Assembly (NCBI GenBank): GCA_018899795.1
Contig: JAHIHJ010000230.1
Location: 1-9,419, forward strand
Source: Methanobacteriota archaeon
GTDB lineage: Archaea > Halobacteriota > Methanosarcinia > Methanosarcinales > Methanoperedenaceae
Direction: 5' to 3'
Length of the DNA: 9,419 nucleotides
The position numbers and the translations under genes are program-made. Position 1 is the first letter of the stretch, and every line of letters begins with the position of its first letter. This document shows, piece by piece, positions 1 to 6,531 of the stretch. The notes below the pieces were generated by a model. That model saw only the letters and a list, made by a program, of their open reading frames with translations. It ran no database searches and was not told where the DNA came from.

Positions 1-1116
1 AGGACTTGCATTGAACGACACATCCTCTTCAGGCTTACCCCTGATCACCGGATTTATGAGCCAATCATGAAGAACTATCAGGTCAAGCCCCACTATTTCA
101 CCCCGCTTTTTTGAAAGCTCCCTGACCTCGTTCTCATCAGCTCTTAATATACTGAATTTTTTCCCGTCGTACATGCCAAGCTTCACATCATACTCACTGC
201 TGCGAAGCCTGAGCTTCGAATAGAACTCCTCACCACCCCCGCCCTCCCAATCAATAGAAAATCTCTCTCTTATCCTGTTATCAAGTTTTTCCCGGCTAAA
301 GTTCCGCACAGCCCTGTGCCAGGGCAAAAGCTGCAGCGCCCTGTCACCTCCTTCCATAAGCATCATCATAGTATATTTGACACCGTCATTTTCCCGCATC
401 ATGTTCGATGCTGTGTACCTGTGATGCCCGTCAAGTATGAGGATGTTCTGTCCGGATACCATCTTCATGATTTTATCGATTAGAGCATTATCCGTGATCT
501 CCCACAGCAGATGCCTGCTGCCATTTAAGGTAACATCCACAAGCGGCGGTTTATCCGGATTTAACACAAAATTCGGGCGCCTGAACCCCAGGTATTCTTC
601 GAATAGGTTGTTGAGGGCATGGTCAGGCATGCTGTACTCTGCCGCGATGGGTGAGAAATTCATCATCGCAGATTTCATCAGCCTGTATCTCTCTTTTGTA
701 TTTATCTCAAAGATGTTCTCATGCCCCACGATACTGCCTTTCTCCAGTTCCTCCACTTTCACCAGACATACAAGCCCGAAAGCAAAATACTGGCTTCTCC
801 TCGATCTTTCCGGGAGCTGGGCAAGGACTTCGGGCGACAGCGTGAACATTATCCCGTAGATATATAATGCCGGTCTTTCCAGTTCAACCAGAATACCTGA
901 TCCAACCAGCCTGTCAAGGCTGTTTTTTGCATGCCCGATGAACTCATCCCTGTCCATGTCTTTTCTTCTTGAGGTTGCATGGATGATGTTGTTTTCTTCG
1001 CGGGCATATCTCTGGTACTGGACGGCATCTATGGTATCGTACACAGGACAGACGAGCTTTTCTATTTCCAGTTCAGGGTTAAGTATCGTAGCCCTGAAGG
1101 GTCTTATTTCTACCAT
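1..1116 (-). CDS. DUF1015 family protein, C-terminus beyond window edge
   Basis: This open frame runs from an ATG at 1116 to the left edge without a stop; 372 residues are visible and the C-terminus is missing. The family is recognised from its signature blocks: N-terminal MVEIRPFRA, CPVYDTI (about 23-29), AREENNIIHAT (38-48), GHENIFEINTKERYRLM (131-147), the glycine/histidine motif ILDGHHRYTAS (227-237), and a later LLPWHRAV (263-270). No signal peptide or membrane helix is seen, so it is probably cytosolic. The biochemical function is unknown. In bacteria, relatives often sit beside serine-biosynthesis genes, and the DGHHR motif recalls ParB-fold proteins such as the archaeal ADP-dependent serine kinase; that link is inference. 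The start is chosen because M-x-x-I-R-P-F is the usual family N-terminus, although the frame stays open upstream and no good ribosome site is visible. It follows dacZ after 83 bp on the same strand. Confidence 0.88.
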   Translation of the reverse strand, partial: MVEIRPFRATILNPELEIEKLVCPVYDTIDAVQYQRYAREENNIIHATSRRKDMDRDEFIGHAKNSLDRLVGSGILVELERPALYIYGIMFTLSPEVLAQLPERSRRSQYFAFGLVCLVKVEELEKGSIVGHENIFEINTKERYRLMKSAMMNFSPIAAEYSMPDHALNNLFEEYLGFRRPNFVLNPDKPPLVDVTLNGSRHLLWEITDNALIDKIMKMVSGQNILILDGHHRYTASNMMRENDGVKYTMMMLMEGGDRALQLLPWHRAVRNFSREKLDNRIRERFSIDWEGGGGEEFYSKLRLRSSEYDVKLGMYDGKKFSILRADENEVRELSKKRGEIVGLDLIVLHDWLINPVIRGKPEEDVSFNASP

Positions 1117-1133
1117 ATTTATCGTAATTCTGT

Positions 1134-1175
1134 ATGAATGTTGATACCCAAAGGTCGATATTGAACATGAATGTT
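1134..1175. repeat. 9-bp direct repeat ATGAATGTT in the dacZ-DUF1015 gap
   Basis: ATGAATGTT occurs at 1134-1142 and again at 1167-1175, offset by 33 bp, close to three helical turns. The second copy is the right half of a perfect 5-bp inverted repeat, AACAT-GA-ATGTT (1164-1175); the first has only a degenerate left half. Both lie upstream of the DUF1015 start, where an operator would be expected. The repeat is short and could be chance. Confidence 0.3.
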
Positions 1176-1199
1176 TCGAATATCCGGACTCTACAAATA

Positions 1200-1961
1200 T
1201 CAGGGCTTTACTGTTGCCACTATCTTCCCATCCTTGAATATCCTGATCACTCCACCGCTATGGGAGACCACTACTCCCAGCGCTCCTGTAGCCATAGTGA
1301 TCGCGGCGACCGATGAATGTCTTGTCCCCAGCCCGCCGGGTAATTTAACTTTGCCGGTATCCATGGTGATATACCGCCCCGCGGCTTCCACAACGCCGTC
1401 CCCGGAAACAACGAAAATCCCATCAAGCTGCGCGAACTCCTTGATATTATCCTTTATATCAGCGTCTGTCAGATTCCGTTTTTCCCTGCTGTGCCCCTCG
1501 AACGGGTTCAGAACAAGCTGCCTCGAACGCGCCATGACATTGGCTGCATCTCCTATGATAAAGGCAGTGCCTATTGCATGCCCCTCTCTTCCCTCGAGAC
1601 TGATCTCGATAGCTATCCGAAGAACTGCTCCGAATGACGATTCCTGCACGCCGCTTCCTTTGAGAAGCTCGGATAACTCAATATCAGAGGTTTCTTTTTT
1701 TGGCGCAAAAGCCCTGGATTCTAATACTGGATCGCGGCTCATTTCCCTTTCAAGCGTTCTGAGCCGATCTCTATAATAACTTATGAGGCTTCGAAGGACG
1801 CTTATATCATTAAAATCCCCAGATATCTCTGTTGCCTGCCCGAACTTTGAAATGGCTTTCAGGTACAATTCTCTTGCAAGCCCGTAGTGGCCTGCTTCCT
1901 GCGCTTTTTCAGCAGATTTTACAATATTTCTTCCTTCATCCGAGAGAACATTTTTCCACAA
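1200..1961 (-). CDS. dacZ: diadenylate cyclase, DacZ type (c-di-AMP synthase)
   Basis: Condenses two ATP into the second messenger cyclic di-AMP; a DacZ-type enzyme does this in euryarchaea. Residues 1-75 (253-aa numbering) look like a helical, repeat-like N-terminal domain rich in alanine. A DisA_N catalytic domain covers about 105-250, with EGREGHAIGTAFIIGD (123-138), LDGIFVV (179-185), DGVVEAAGRYI (188-198) and GTRHSSVAA (212-220). The canonical DGA and RHR catalytic motifs read DGI and RHS here. There is no membrane helix, so it should be soluble. The only in-frame start near the 5' end is TTG at 1961, with no ribosome site. An ATG at 1980 is out of frame by one base and would join this frame if one A of the A5 tract at 1951-1955 were missing, giving MYEVIELVENVLSDEGR. 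The annotated N-terminus is therefore doubtful. A TATA-like element at 2012-2020 precedes it. Confidence 0.87.
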   Translation of the reverse strand: MWKNVLSDEGRNIVKSAEKAQEAGHYGLARELYLKAISKFGQATEISGDFNDISVLRSLISYYRDRLRTLEREMSRDPVLESRAFAPKKETSDIELSELLKGSGVQESSFGAVLRIAIEISLEGREGHAIGTAFIIGDAANVMARSRQLVLNPFEGHSREKRNLTDADIKDNIKEFAQLDGIFVVSGDGVVEAAGRYITMDTGKVKLPGGLGTRHSSVAAITMATGALGVVVSHSGGVIRIFKDGKIVATVKP

Positions 1962-2011
1962 GTTCGATCACTTCGTACATTGCAATAGTGAACCGACGAT
2001 AATGCTTTCCG

Positions 2012-2020
2012 ATAATATAA
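2012..2020 (-). promoter_or_regulatory. TATA-like element upstream of dacZ
   Basis: The minus strand reads TTATATTAT two bases after the TAG stop of the nitroreductase gene. Its centre is about 35 bp upstream of the ATG at 1980, so transcription would begin only a few bases before that codon, consistent with a leaderless or near-leaderless dacZ mRNA. This supports the ATG at 1980 over the TTG at 1961 as the intended start. Confidence 0.5.
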
Positions 2021-2022
2021 GG

Positions 2023-2538
2023 CTAAAGGTTCCATTTCTCCCACATCACGATATCATCAAGACTTTTTCGCGGTCTGGGGCCCGGCGCATATGAGGGATA
2101 ACCAAGAGCCAGAAGCTGGACCACCCGGACATTATCCGGGATATTTAATATTTCTTTGACCTTTTTCTCATCGAATGCGCCTATCCAGCAGGTTCCAAGT
2201 CCGTCTTCCACTGCCTGGAGGGTCATATGATCTACCGCGATCGCGGTATCGATCGGATAAGCTGGCTGCCCGCATGCCATAACATAATCTGTTTCAACCG
2301 AACATGCAGCAATTACTACGGGCGCCTCAGCAACAAATGACTGGTTCTTTGCAGCTTCAGAAAGCAATTGTCTTTTCCTGGCATCCCTTACTACTATGAA
2401 TCTTCGTTCCTGGCGGTTCCCTGCAGACGGCGAAAGCCTGCCGGATTCAAGTATCCTTAACAATTTTTCCTCTTCCACCTCACCGGGATCGTATGCACGT
2501 ATACTTCGCCTTGATCGTATTGCTTTGCTCACATCCAT
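2023..2538 (-). CDS. nitroreductase family FMN-dependent oxidoreductase
   Basis: A 171-residue protein of the NAD(P)H:FMN nitroreductase fold, at the short end of the family. FMN-phosphate contacts are expected at the N-terminal RSRRSIRAY (8-16) and the SPSAGNRQ block (36-43). The block DHMTLQAVEDGLGTCWIG (103-120) is the conserved helix-strand region, and LALGYP (143-148) is the usual C-terminal motif. No transmembrane or iron-sulfur segment is present. The substrate cannot be read from sequence; archaeal members are often annotated generically. The start ATG at 2538 has an AGGAG ribosome site five bases upstream (2544-2548) and matches the usual family N-terminus. The gene starts 35 bp after the 3' end of tRNA-Thr on the same strand, so it has little room for its own promoter. 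dacZ follows after about 60 bp with a separate TATA-like element. Confidence 0.9.
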   Translation of the reverse strand: MDVSKAIRSRRSIRAYDPGEVEEEKLLRILESGRLSPSAGNRQERRFIVVRDARKRQLLSEAAKNQSFVAEAPVVIAACSVETDYVMACGQPAYPIDTAIAVDHMTLQAVEDGLGTCWIGAFDEKKVKEILNIPDNVRVVQLLALGYPSYAPGPRPRKSLDDIVMWEKWNL

Positions 2539-2573
2539 AATAACTCCTGTCCTTTATTTTTCCTGTAAAAATA

Positions 2574-2647
2574 AGCCCCGGGAGGGATTTGAACCCTCGA
2601 CCTAGAGATTACAAATCTCTCGCTCTGCCAGGCTGAGCCACCGAGGC
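2574..2647 (-). tRNA. tRNA-Thr, anticodon UGU
   Basis: A complete 74-nt cloverleaf on the minus strand. The acceptor stem GCCTCGG pairs with CCGGGGC (one U-G pair), the D stem is GCTC/GAGC, the anticodon stem AGAGA/TCTCT encloses the loop TTTGTAA, and the T arm is GAGGG-TTCAAAT-CCCTC. The anticodon TGT maps to 2611-2613, which reads threonine ACA and related codons. The discriminator base is U, as expected for archaeal tRNA-Thr. CCA is not encoded, as is common in archaea. No intron is visible in the anticodon loop. A T-rich stretch (ATTTTTA) follows the 3' end and could stop transcription. Confidence 0.97.
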
Positions 2648-2670
2648 AAAAATAAAGGCTTTCGCCTTTA
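2648..2670 (-). terminator. hairpin with U tract between secD and tRNA-Thr
   Basis: On the minus strand, TAAAGGC and GCCTTTA form a perfect 7-bp stem (2653-2670) closed by a GAAA tetraloop, a GNRA loop on a C-G pair. Five T residues follow at 2652-2648 and end exactly at the first base of the tRNA. It lies about 30 bp after the secD stop codon. It probably marks the end of the secFD transcript; a role in 5' processing of the tRNA is an alternative. Confidence 0.55.
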
Positions 2671-2681
2671 AGGATCAACTA

Positions 2682-2690
2682 AAATTTAAA
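2682..2690 (-). promoter_or_regulatory. possible TATA element for tRNA-Thr
   Basis: The minus strand reads TTTAAATTT at 2690-2682, centred about 39 bp upstream of the mature tRNA 5' end. Initiation 25 bp downstream would give a pre-tRNA with a leader of roughly 13 nt beginning inside the hairpin. The sequence is AT-rich but not a strong consensus match. Confidence 0.35.
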
Positions 2691-2701
2691 AGCTTCGGTA
2701 G

Positions 2702-4393
2702 TCAATCCTCATCAGCGAACTTTTTATCAGATGTTTCCACGAGCAAACCCTGAATGATCAGTGCGTAAGCCGGTCTTGCTATCCCGACGCCAATAAGCAC
2801 ACCGACAATGGTAATTATGGCAAATCCCCTCAGGGCGCCAAATCCCATGATCAGGAGCGGGGACATGGCTATGATCACAGTGGCAGCGGCTGCCATTATG
2901 ATAGCGAATGCCTTTGTCAGCCTTGACTTATACACTTTATCAGGCGGCATGGAGCCTCCGGCAAGCACCTCGTCTGTTATGATTATCAGATGGTCAATGC
3001 CTGTGCCTATGACCGCAATGATGCCCGTAATGGTGGGAAGATCAAGCTGGAAACCTACAACAGCAGTGAAACCCAGGATTATCAGGACTTCGCTGAACGA
3101 AGTGGCAAGCATGGGAATAATGATGTTGGGCTGCCTGTACCTGAAATAGATGGTAAACGCTACTATTATAAGTGCTATTATTCCGGCAAACACCACCTGT
3201 TCCTTGAATTTCTCACCAAGTTCTGCTGAGACCTGACCAGACCCTATCACTTCCACATTGACAGGAAGCGCCCCGGCGCTAAGATGGATATGAAGCTCTC
3301 TTGCCTTTCTCTCTCCTTCAGCGCCCTGACCCGTGTTCGCGACAAGGTTCTTCACTGGTACGCTCTTGATATTCTTTGCAAGATCACGAGCTAGAGCCGC
3401 ATCGAACACAAGTTTATCATCAAGGTACATGCTAAGGTAATGCGCCTCAGGATTTGTCACAGCGCCGTACTGGATTGCTGCATCCCGCAGAGCCTGTGCG
3501 CCCTCGTCGCTGAGTTCAAAAGGCACACCCCATGTTTCAGCTTTTTCAGATGAACCCGGTACCCTTACGGATTCCTTCTGGATAGGGTCAACGTTTCTGA
3601 TATCTGTTCCATAGAGTACATGCACAGTCTCATTTCCCTGCACCTGTATCCTTATCTCGAATTTTCCTGGTTTTGCTGCGATCTCCCGCGCTGTTGTCAT
3701 GTCCATGCCGGCAAGATCTACCATAATATAATTATCCCCTACAGTCCTGATCGGGATTTCTTTGAACCCTGCGGTGTTTAATTTATCTTCAAGTATCTTT
3801 TTAGTTAATTCAAGCGTTTCAGCGCTGACACCTACCCTGAAAGGGGGTATAACTTTTCCACCCACCTGTTTTAAGGAGTCTTCCAATTCCTCCTGTGTGA
3901 TAGCTTTTCTTATTTCCACCGTTATAAACCTGCCCGTGATAGGGATGACCTCTGCGTTCAGGTTGTTCTCCAGATATTTCTTGATCAAATATTCTTTACT
4001 GGTTTGCAGCGTAATTCTCGTCCCGCCGTCAGCGCCTTTTGAAACCGTGGAAATACCATAACCCATGGCGTCTATCGTCTTTTTATCTGTGTCCTTTGAG
4101 GTAGTGAATGTGACAGATCCCTCTGCAACTTCATCAAGCCTTATTGCAGGGTCATTGAGAAGTCTTCCGAAATCGGCCTGTATTATCTTCCCTTCATCCG
4201 CATCCACCTGCGCCACAACACCCTGAAGCTGTAGCTGCAGCCAGGAACCCCCTTCAAGGTCAAGACCGTACTTAAGATTAGTATCGAATTTACCGTCAGA
4301 ATATGAGGGCATTATGACTATAAGTGAACCCAGAATAACTGCTATGAACAATATTACCCGTGCGTTTTTGTAAAAAGGTTCCTGTTCGTTCAT
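2702..4393 (-). CDS. secD: protein-export membrane protein SecD
   Basis: Archaeal SecD, 563 residues, partner of SecF in the cytoplasmic membrane, where the pair assists Sec-dependent translocation. A first membrane helix spans about 11-29, followed by the D1 motif YGLDLEGGSW (42-51), which is typical of SecD. A long extracellular region (about 50-395) contains the P1-like domain. Five further helices cover about 399-547, with the conserved DLPTITGIIAVIGTGIDHL (451-469) and ITDE (472-475) carrying charged residues within the membrane part. The C-terminal tail is short and acidic. The length is normal for archaeal SecD. The start ATG at 4393 overlaps the secF stop as ATGA, so translation is probably coupled. 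Archaea lack SecA, so the pair here cannot work through it in the bacterial manner; the mechanism in archaea is less settled. Confidence 0.97.
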   Translation of the reverse strand: MNEQEPFYKNARVILFIAVILGSLIVIMPSYSDGKFDTNLKYGLDLEGGSWLQLQLQGVVAQVDADEGKIIQADFGRLLNDPAIRLDEVAEGSVTFTTSKDTDKKTIDAMGYGISTVSKGADGGTRITLQTSKEYLIKKYLENNLNAEVIPITGRFITVEIRKAITQEELEDSLKQVGGKVIPPFRVGVSAETLELTKKILEDKLNTAGFKEIPIRTVGDNYIMVDLAGMDMTTAREIAAKPGKFEIRIQVQGNETVHVLYGTDIRNVDPIQKESVRVPGSSEKAETWGVPFELSDEGAQALRDAAIQYGAVTNPEAHYLSMYLDDKLVFDAALARDLAKNIKSVPVKNLVANTGQGAEGERKARELHIHLSAGALPVNVEVIGSGQVSAELGEKFKEQVVFAGIIALIIVAFTIYFRYRQPNIIIPMLATSFSEVLIILGFTAVVGFQLDLPTITGIIAVIGTGIDHLIIITDEVLAGGSMPPDKVYKSRLTKAFAIIMAAAATVIIAMSPLLIMGFGALRGFAIITIVGVLIGVGIARPAYALIIQGLLVETSDKKFADED

Positions 4394-5391
4394 GCTGTTT
4401 GCCTCCTCTGTTTGGGTTTTTCAATATGTTTCTGCTTTACCTTACCTTTCTCCATGTACCACTTAAGGATGCCAAGGTTAGTAGTCCACGTATTCACGAT
4501 ATCCGCAATGAGACCGAAAATAAGCACCATTGAAATGTCCCTTATAATATCGATGCGGGTAAATGAAGAAATAATATAAGAACCCGATGACACCAGATAT
4601 AATGCAACAAGGGCAGCGAGCGTGGTAAATGTCATTGTCAATCCTGTTAACATAGACCCTTTTATTTTATCGTTAAGCTCTCCCTTGCGCTTGAGAAGCC
4701 GTGTAGTCAAGAGGATGTCAGTATCCACTGAATATCCGATAAGCATAAGGAGACCAGCCACTGTCCCTAGAGACAGGAGTACTCCGAACACGTTCATCAT
4801 CGCAGCCGCGAAAACGATATCAGCAAAAGCCGAAATCACTACGGCCATGGAGGGAATGAAAGACCTGAATATTATATAAACTACGATCGCCATCCCCAGA
4901 AAAGATAGAATAATTGCACGGACCGCCTGATCCTGAAGGGGTTTGCTGATCACTTCTCCCATTTGCTTTATTTCAGGATTGGCATATTCTGAATTAACTT
5001 TTCTTGTCAGTTCTCCGTGAACTGATTCGGTCATTGTACCGAACTGAACCAGTTTGCGCTCCTGTCCACCGTATTCCCTTGCCTGGGTAACAGGATAACC
5101 CTGGAATTCAGCTTTCAGTTCATCCGGGGTTTTTAAGCTGTCAAAAATAACAACAGTCCCACCTTTGAATTCCACCCCTAGTTCCACAGGCGAGCCTATA
5201 CAATAGCCCCAAAGTACTTTTGTATTACAGTCCTTCTCCATCCCCGGCTCTACAAGCACACTTGTCTTGTATGCTGTATAACCAAGGATAGAAAGTGATA
5301 ACAACAGAAGAATCGCAGGAACGATGATCATCTGTTTCAGGGTAACGTTTTTAACATACGCTTCAATAGTTTTTTCAATACTCAGGGTCAT
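4390..5391 (-). CDS. secF: protein-export membrane protein SecF
   Basis: Archaeal SecF, 333 residues, six predicted membrane helices. Helix 1 is at about 20-41, then an extracellular P1-like segment contains GVEFKGGT (72-79), the SecF counterpart of the D1 motif. Helices 2-6 fall at about 156-175, 180-200, 205-222, 250-269 and 285-307, with the conserved LIGYSVDTDILLTTRLL (217-233) entering the cytoplasmic loop. The lysine/arginine-rich C-terminal tail fits a cytoplasmic end. The start ATG at 5391 has a strong GGAAGGAGA ribosome site eight or so bases upstream. The order secF then secD is the archaeal arrangement, the reverse of most bacteria. It is transcribed divergently from the dCMP deaminase gene. 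Confidence 0.97.
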   Translation of the reverse strand: MTLSIEKTIEAYVKNVTLKQMIIVPAILLLLSLSILGYTAYKTSVLVEPGMEKDCNTKVLWGYCIGSPVELGVEFKGGTVVIFDSLKTPDELKAEFQGYPVTQAREYGGQERKLVQFGTMTESVHGELTRKVNSEYANPEIKQMGEVISKPLQDQAVRAIILSFLGMAIVVYIIFRSFIPSMAVVISAFADIVFAAAMMNVFGVLLSLGTVAGLLMLIGYSVDTDILLTTRLLKRKGELNDKIKGSMLTGLTMTFTTLAALVALYLVSSGSYIISSFTRIDIIRDISMVLIFGLIADIVNTWTTNLGILKWYMEKGKVKQKHIEKPKQRRQTA

Positions 5392-5438
5392 TAAAATCTC
5401 CTTCCAATGATTCGAACGAACTTAAATTATAACCCAAC

Positions 5439-5450
5439 ATATTTACCTTT
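5439..5450 (-). promoter_or_regulatory. probable promoter of secFD
   Basis: The minus strand reads AAAGG followed by TAAATATG, resembling a BRE plus TATA box. Initiation about 25 bp downstream would fall near 5417 and give a leader of about 26 nt that contains the secF ribosome site. A second AT-rich candidate, TTATAATTTAAG (5421-5432), lies too close to the start to leave the ribosome site comfortably inside the mRNA. Confidence 0.4.
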
Positions 5451-5468
5451 TGCTATTGGTCGTTTCGG

Positions 5469-5478
5469 TAATTATTTA
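5469..5478 (+). promoter_or_regulatory. probable promoter of the dCMP deaminase-carS-pyrE operon
   Basis: The plus strand reads TAATTATTTA, centred about 30 bp before the ATG at 5504, and no ribosome site lies between. This spacing places initiation at or within a few bases of the start codon, the pattern of a leaderless archaeal mRNA. Confidence 0.45.
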
Positions 5479-5503
5479 TCGTTTGCTGCATATTCAACGC
5501 TGA

Positions 5504-5956
5504 ATGCGACCCACACTGGACGAATATTTCATGGAAATTGCTATTATCGTGGCAAAGCGCTCCACCTGTCTGCGCAACCAGGTCGGGGCTGTGATAGTAA
5601 AAGAAAAGAGGATACTTTCAACGGGTTATAATGGCGCGCCGAGAAACCTTGAACATTGCCTTGATATCGGATGTGTACGGGAGCAGAACAACATCGCTTC
5701 AGGGACAAGACATGAACTGTGCCGCGCTGTCCATGCAGAACAGAATGCCATAATCCAGGCAGCGATCCACGGAGTGAGCATAGAGAATGCGATCGTTTAC
5801 TGCACCCACCAGCCATGCATCCTGTGTGCAAAAATGCTGATAAACGCTAATGTAAATAAAGTTGTTTACGGGACTGTGTATCCGGACACGCAAGCCCTGA
5901 AATTTTTCGAGAAAGCCGGCGTTGAGGTCGAACAACTGGAATTGAAAATTCCCTGA
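5504..5956 (+). CDS. dCMP deaminase (zinc-dependent, ComEB type)
   Basis: Deaminates dCMP to dUMP, feeding thymidylate synthesis; cytosolic. The 150 residues align with the family end to end: RPTLDEYFMEIA at the N-terminus, VGAVIV (27-32), GYNGAP (41-46), HAEQNAII (77-84) and PCILC (104-108). H77, C105 and C108 should hold the catalytic zinc, and E79 is the proton shuttle. Extra conserved Cys/His residues (C52, C57, H70, C73, H102) could hold a second, structural zinc as in some phage and bacterial dCMP deaminases; that is inference. The start at 5504 is chosen because family members begin with this RP(S/T)xDEYFM block. There is no ribosome site, fitting a leaderless transcript. First gene of a three-gene operon, five bases before carS. 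Confidence 0.93.
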   Translation: MRPTLDEYFMEIAIIVAKRSTCLRNQVGAVIVKEKRILSTGYNGAPRNLEHCLDIGCVREQNNIASGTRHELCRAVHAEQNAIIQAAIHGVSIENAIVYCTHQPCILCAKMLINANVNKVVYGTVYPDTQALKFFEKAGVEVEQLELKIP

Positions 5957-5961
5957 GGAAT

Positions 5962-6531
5962 ATGTTTGAGATCATAATATACTTTTTTGGGACTGTAATA
6001 CTGGCAATGTGGTTGATGCTTCCCGCTTATATTGCCAATCCAATGGCTGTGGTGTTCGGTGGGGGAAAACCGATCGATATGGGTAGGAAATGGTATGACG
6101 GGCAGAGAGTATTCGGAGACGGAAAGACTATAAGGGGACTTATCGGTGGTACAGCCTGCGGGATCGTTTCAGGTATTATACAGATATATGCTGTATCATA
6201 TGCTGCATCAGAGTTCAATATTTCGATAGTCGCTCCAACACTGACCGCTGTGATCACACTATCGTTCGGGGCTCTGCTTGGCGATCTGATAAAAAGTTTT
6301 TTCAAGCGAAGGATAGGTTTCGTGCGCGGGGCAGAACTCCCCTTGATAGACCAGCTTGACTTTGTCGCAGGCGCCTGGCTCCTTACGTACATCTTTGATC
6401 CAGTGTGGTTTACCGAATATTTCATTTCATCCCCCTGGATAATAGTTACAGTGCTCATCCTTACCCCAATACTCCATCGACTGACCAATATTTTCGGATA
6501 TAACATAAAATTGAAAAAGGAGCCATGGTAG
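5962..6531 (+). CDS. carS: CDP-archaeol synthase
   Basis: Integral membrane enzyme that transfers CMP from CTP to 2,3-bis-geranylgeranylglyceryl phosphate, giving CDP-archaeol, the activated precursor of archaeal phospholipid head groups. The 189-residue length is normal. Motifs visible are PAYIANPMAVVFGGG (21-35), FGDGKTIRG (51-59), GDLIKSFFKRR (107-117) and LPLIDQLDFV (126-135), which form the conserved cytoplasmic catalytic surface. Hydrophobic segments lie at about 3-22, 60-80, 88-108, 132-146 and 157-172. The start ATG at 5962 follows a GAGGA that overlaps the preceding stop codon. pyrE begins immediately after its TAG stop. It marks the organism as an archaeon. Confidence 0.96.
   Translation: MFEIIIYFFGTVILAMWLMLPAYIANPMAVVFGGGKPIDMGRKWYDGQRVFGDGKTIRGLIGGTACGIVSGIIQIYAVSYAASEFNISIVAPTLTAVITLSFGALLGDLIKSFFKRRIGFVRGAELPLIDQLDFVAGAWLLTYIFDPVWFTEYFISSPWIIVTVLILTPILHRLTNIFGYNIKLKKEPW

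Noticed and set aside
437..859. 140-codon open frame on the plus strand
   Set aside because: It lies opposite the DUF1015 gene, whose conserved blocks are clear on the minus strand.
1171..1776. 201-codon open frame on the plus strand
   Set aside because: It is the antisense shadow of the diadenylate cyclase gene; the product has no recognisable motif and there is no ribosome site.
2601..2620. AGAGATT...AATCTCT inverted repeat as a possible regulatory palindrome
   Set aside because: It is the anticodon stem-loop of tRNA-Thr.
5407..5631. 74-codon plus-strand frame in the secF/dCMP deaminase divergent region
   Set aside because: It overlaps the dCMP deaminase in another frame, has no motif, and covers the expected promoter elements.
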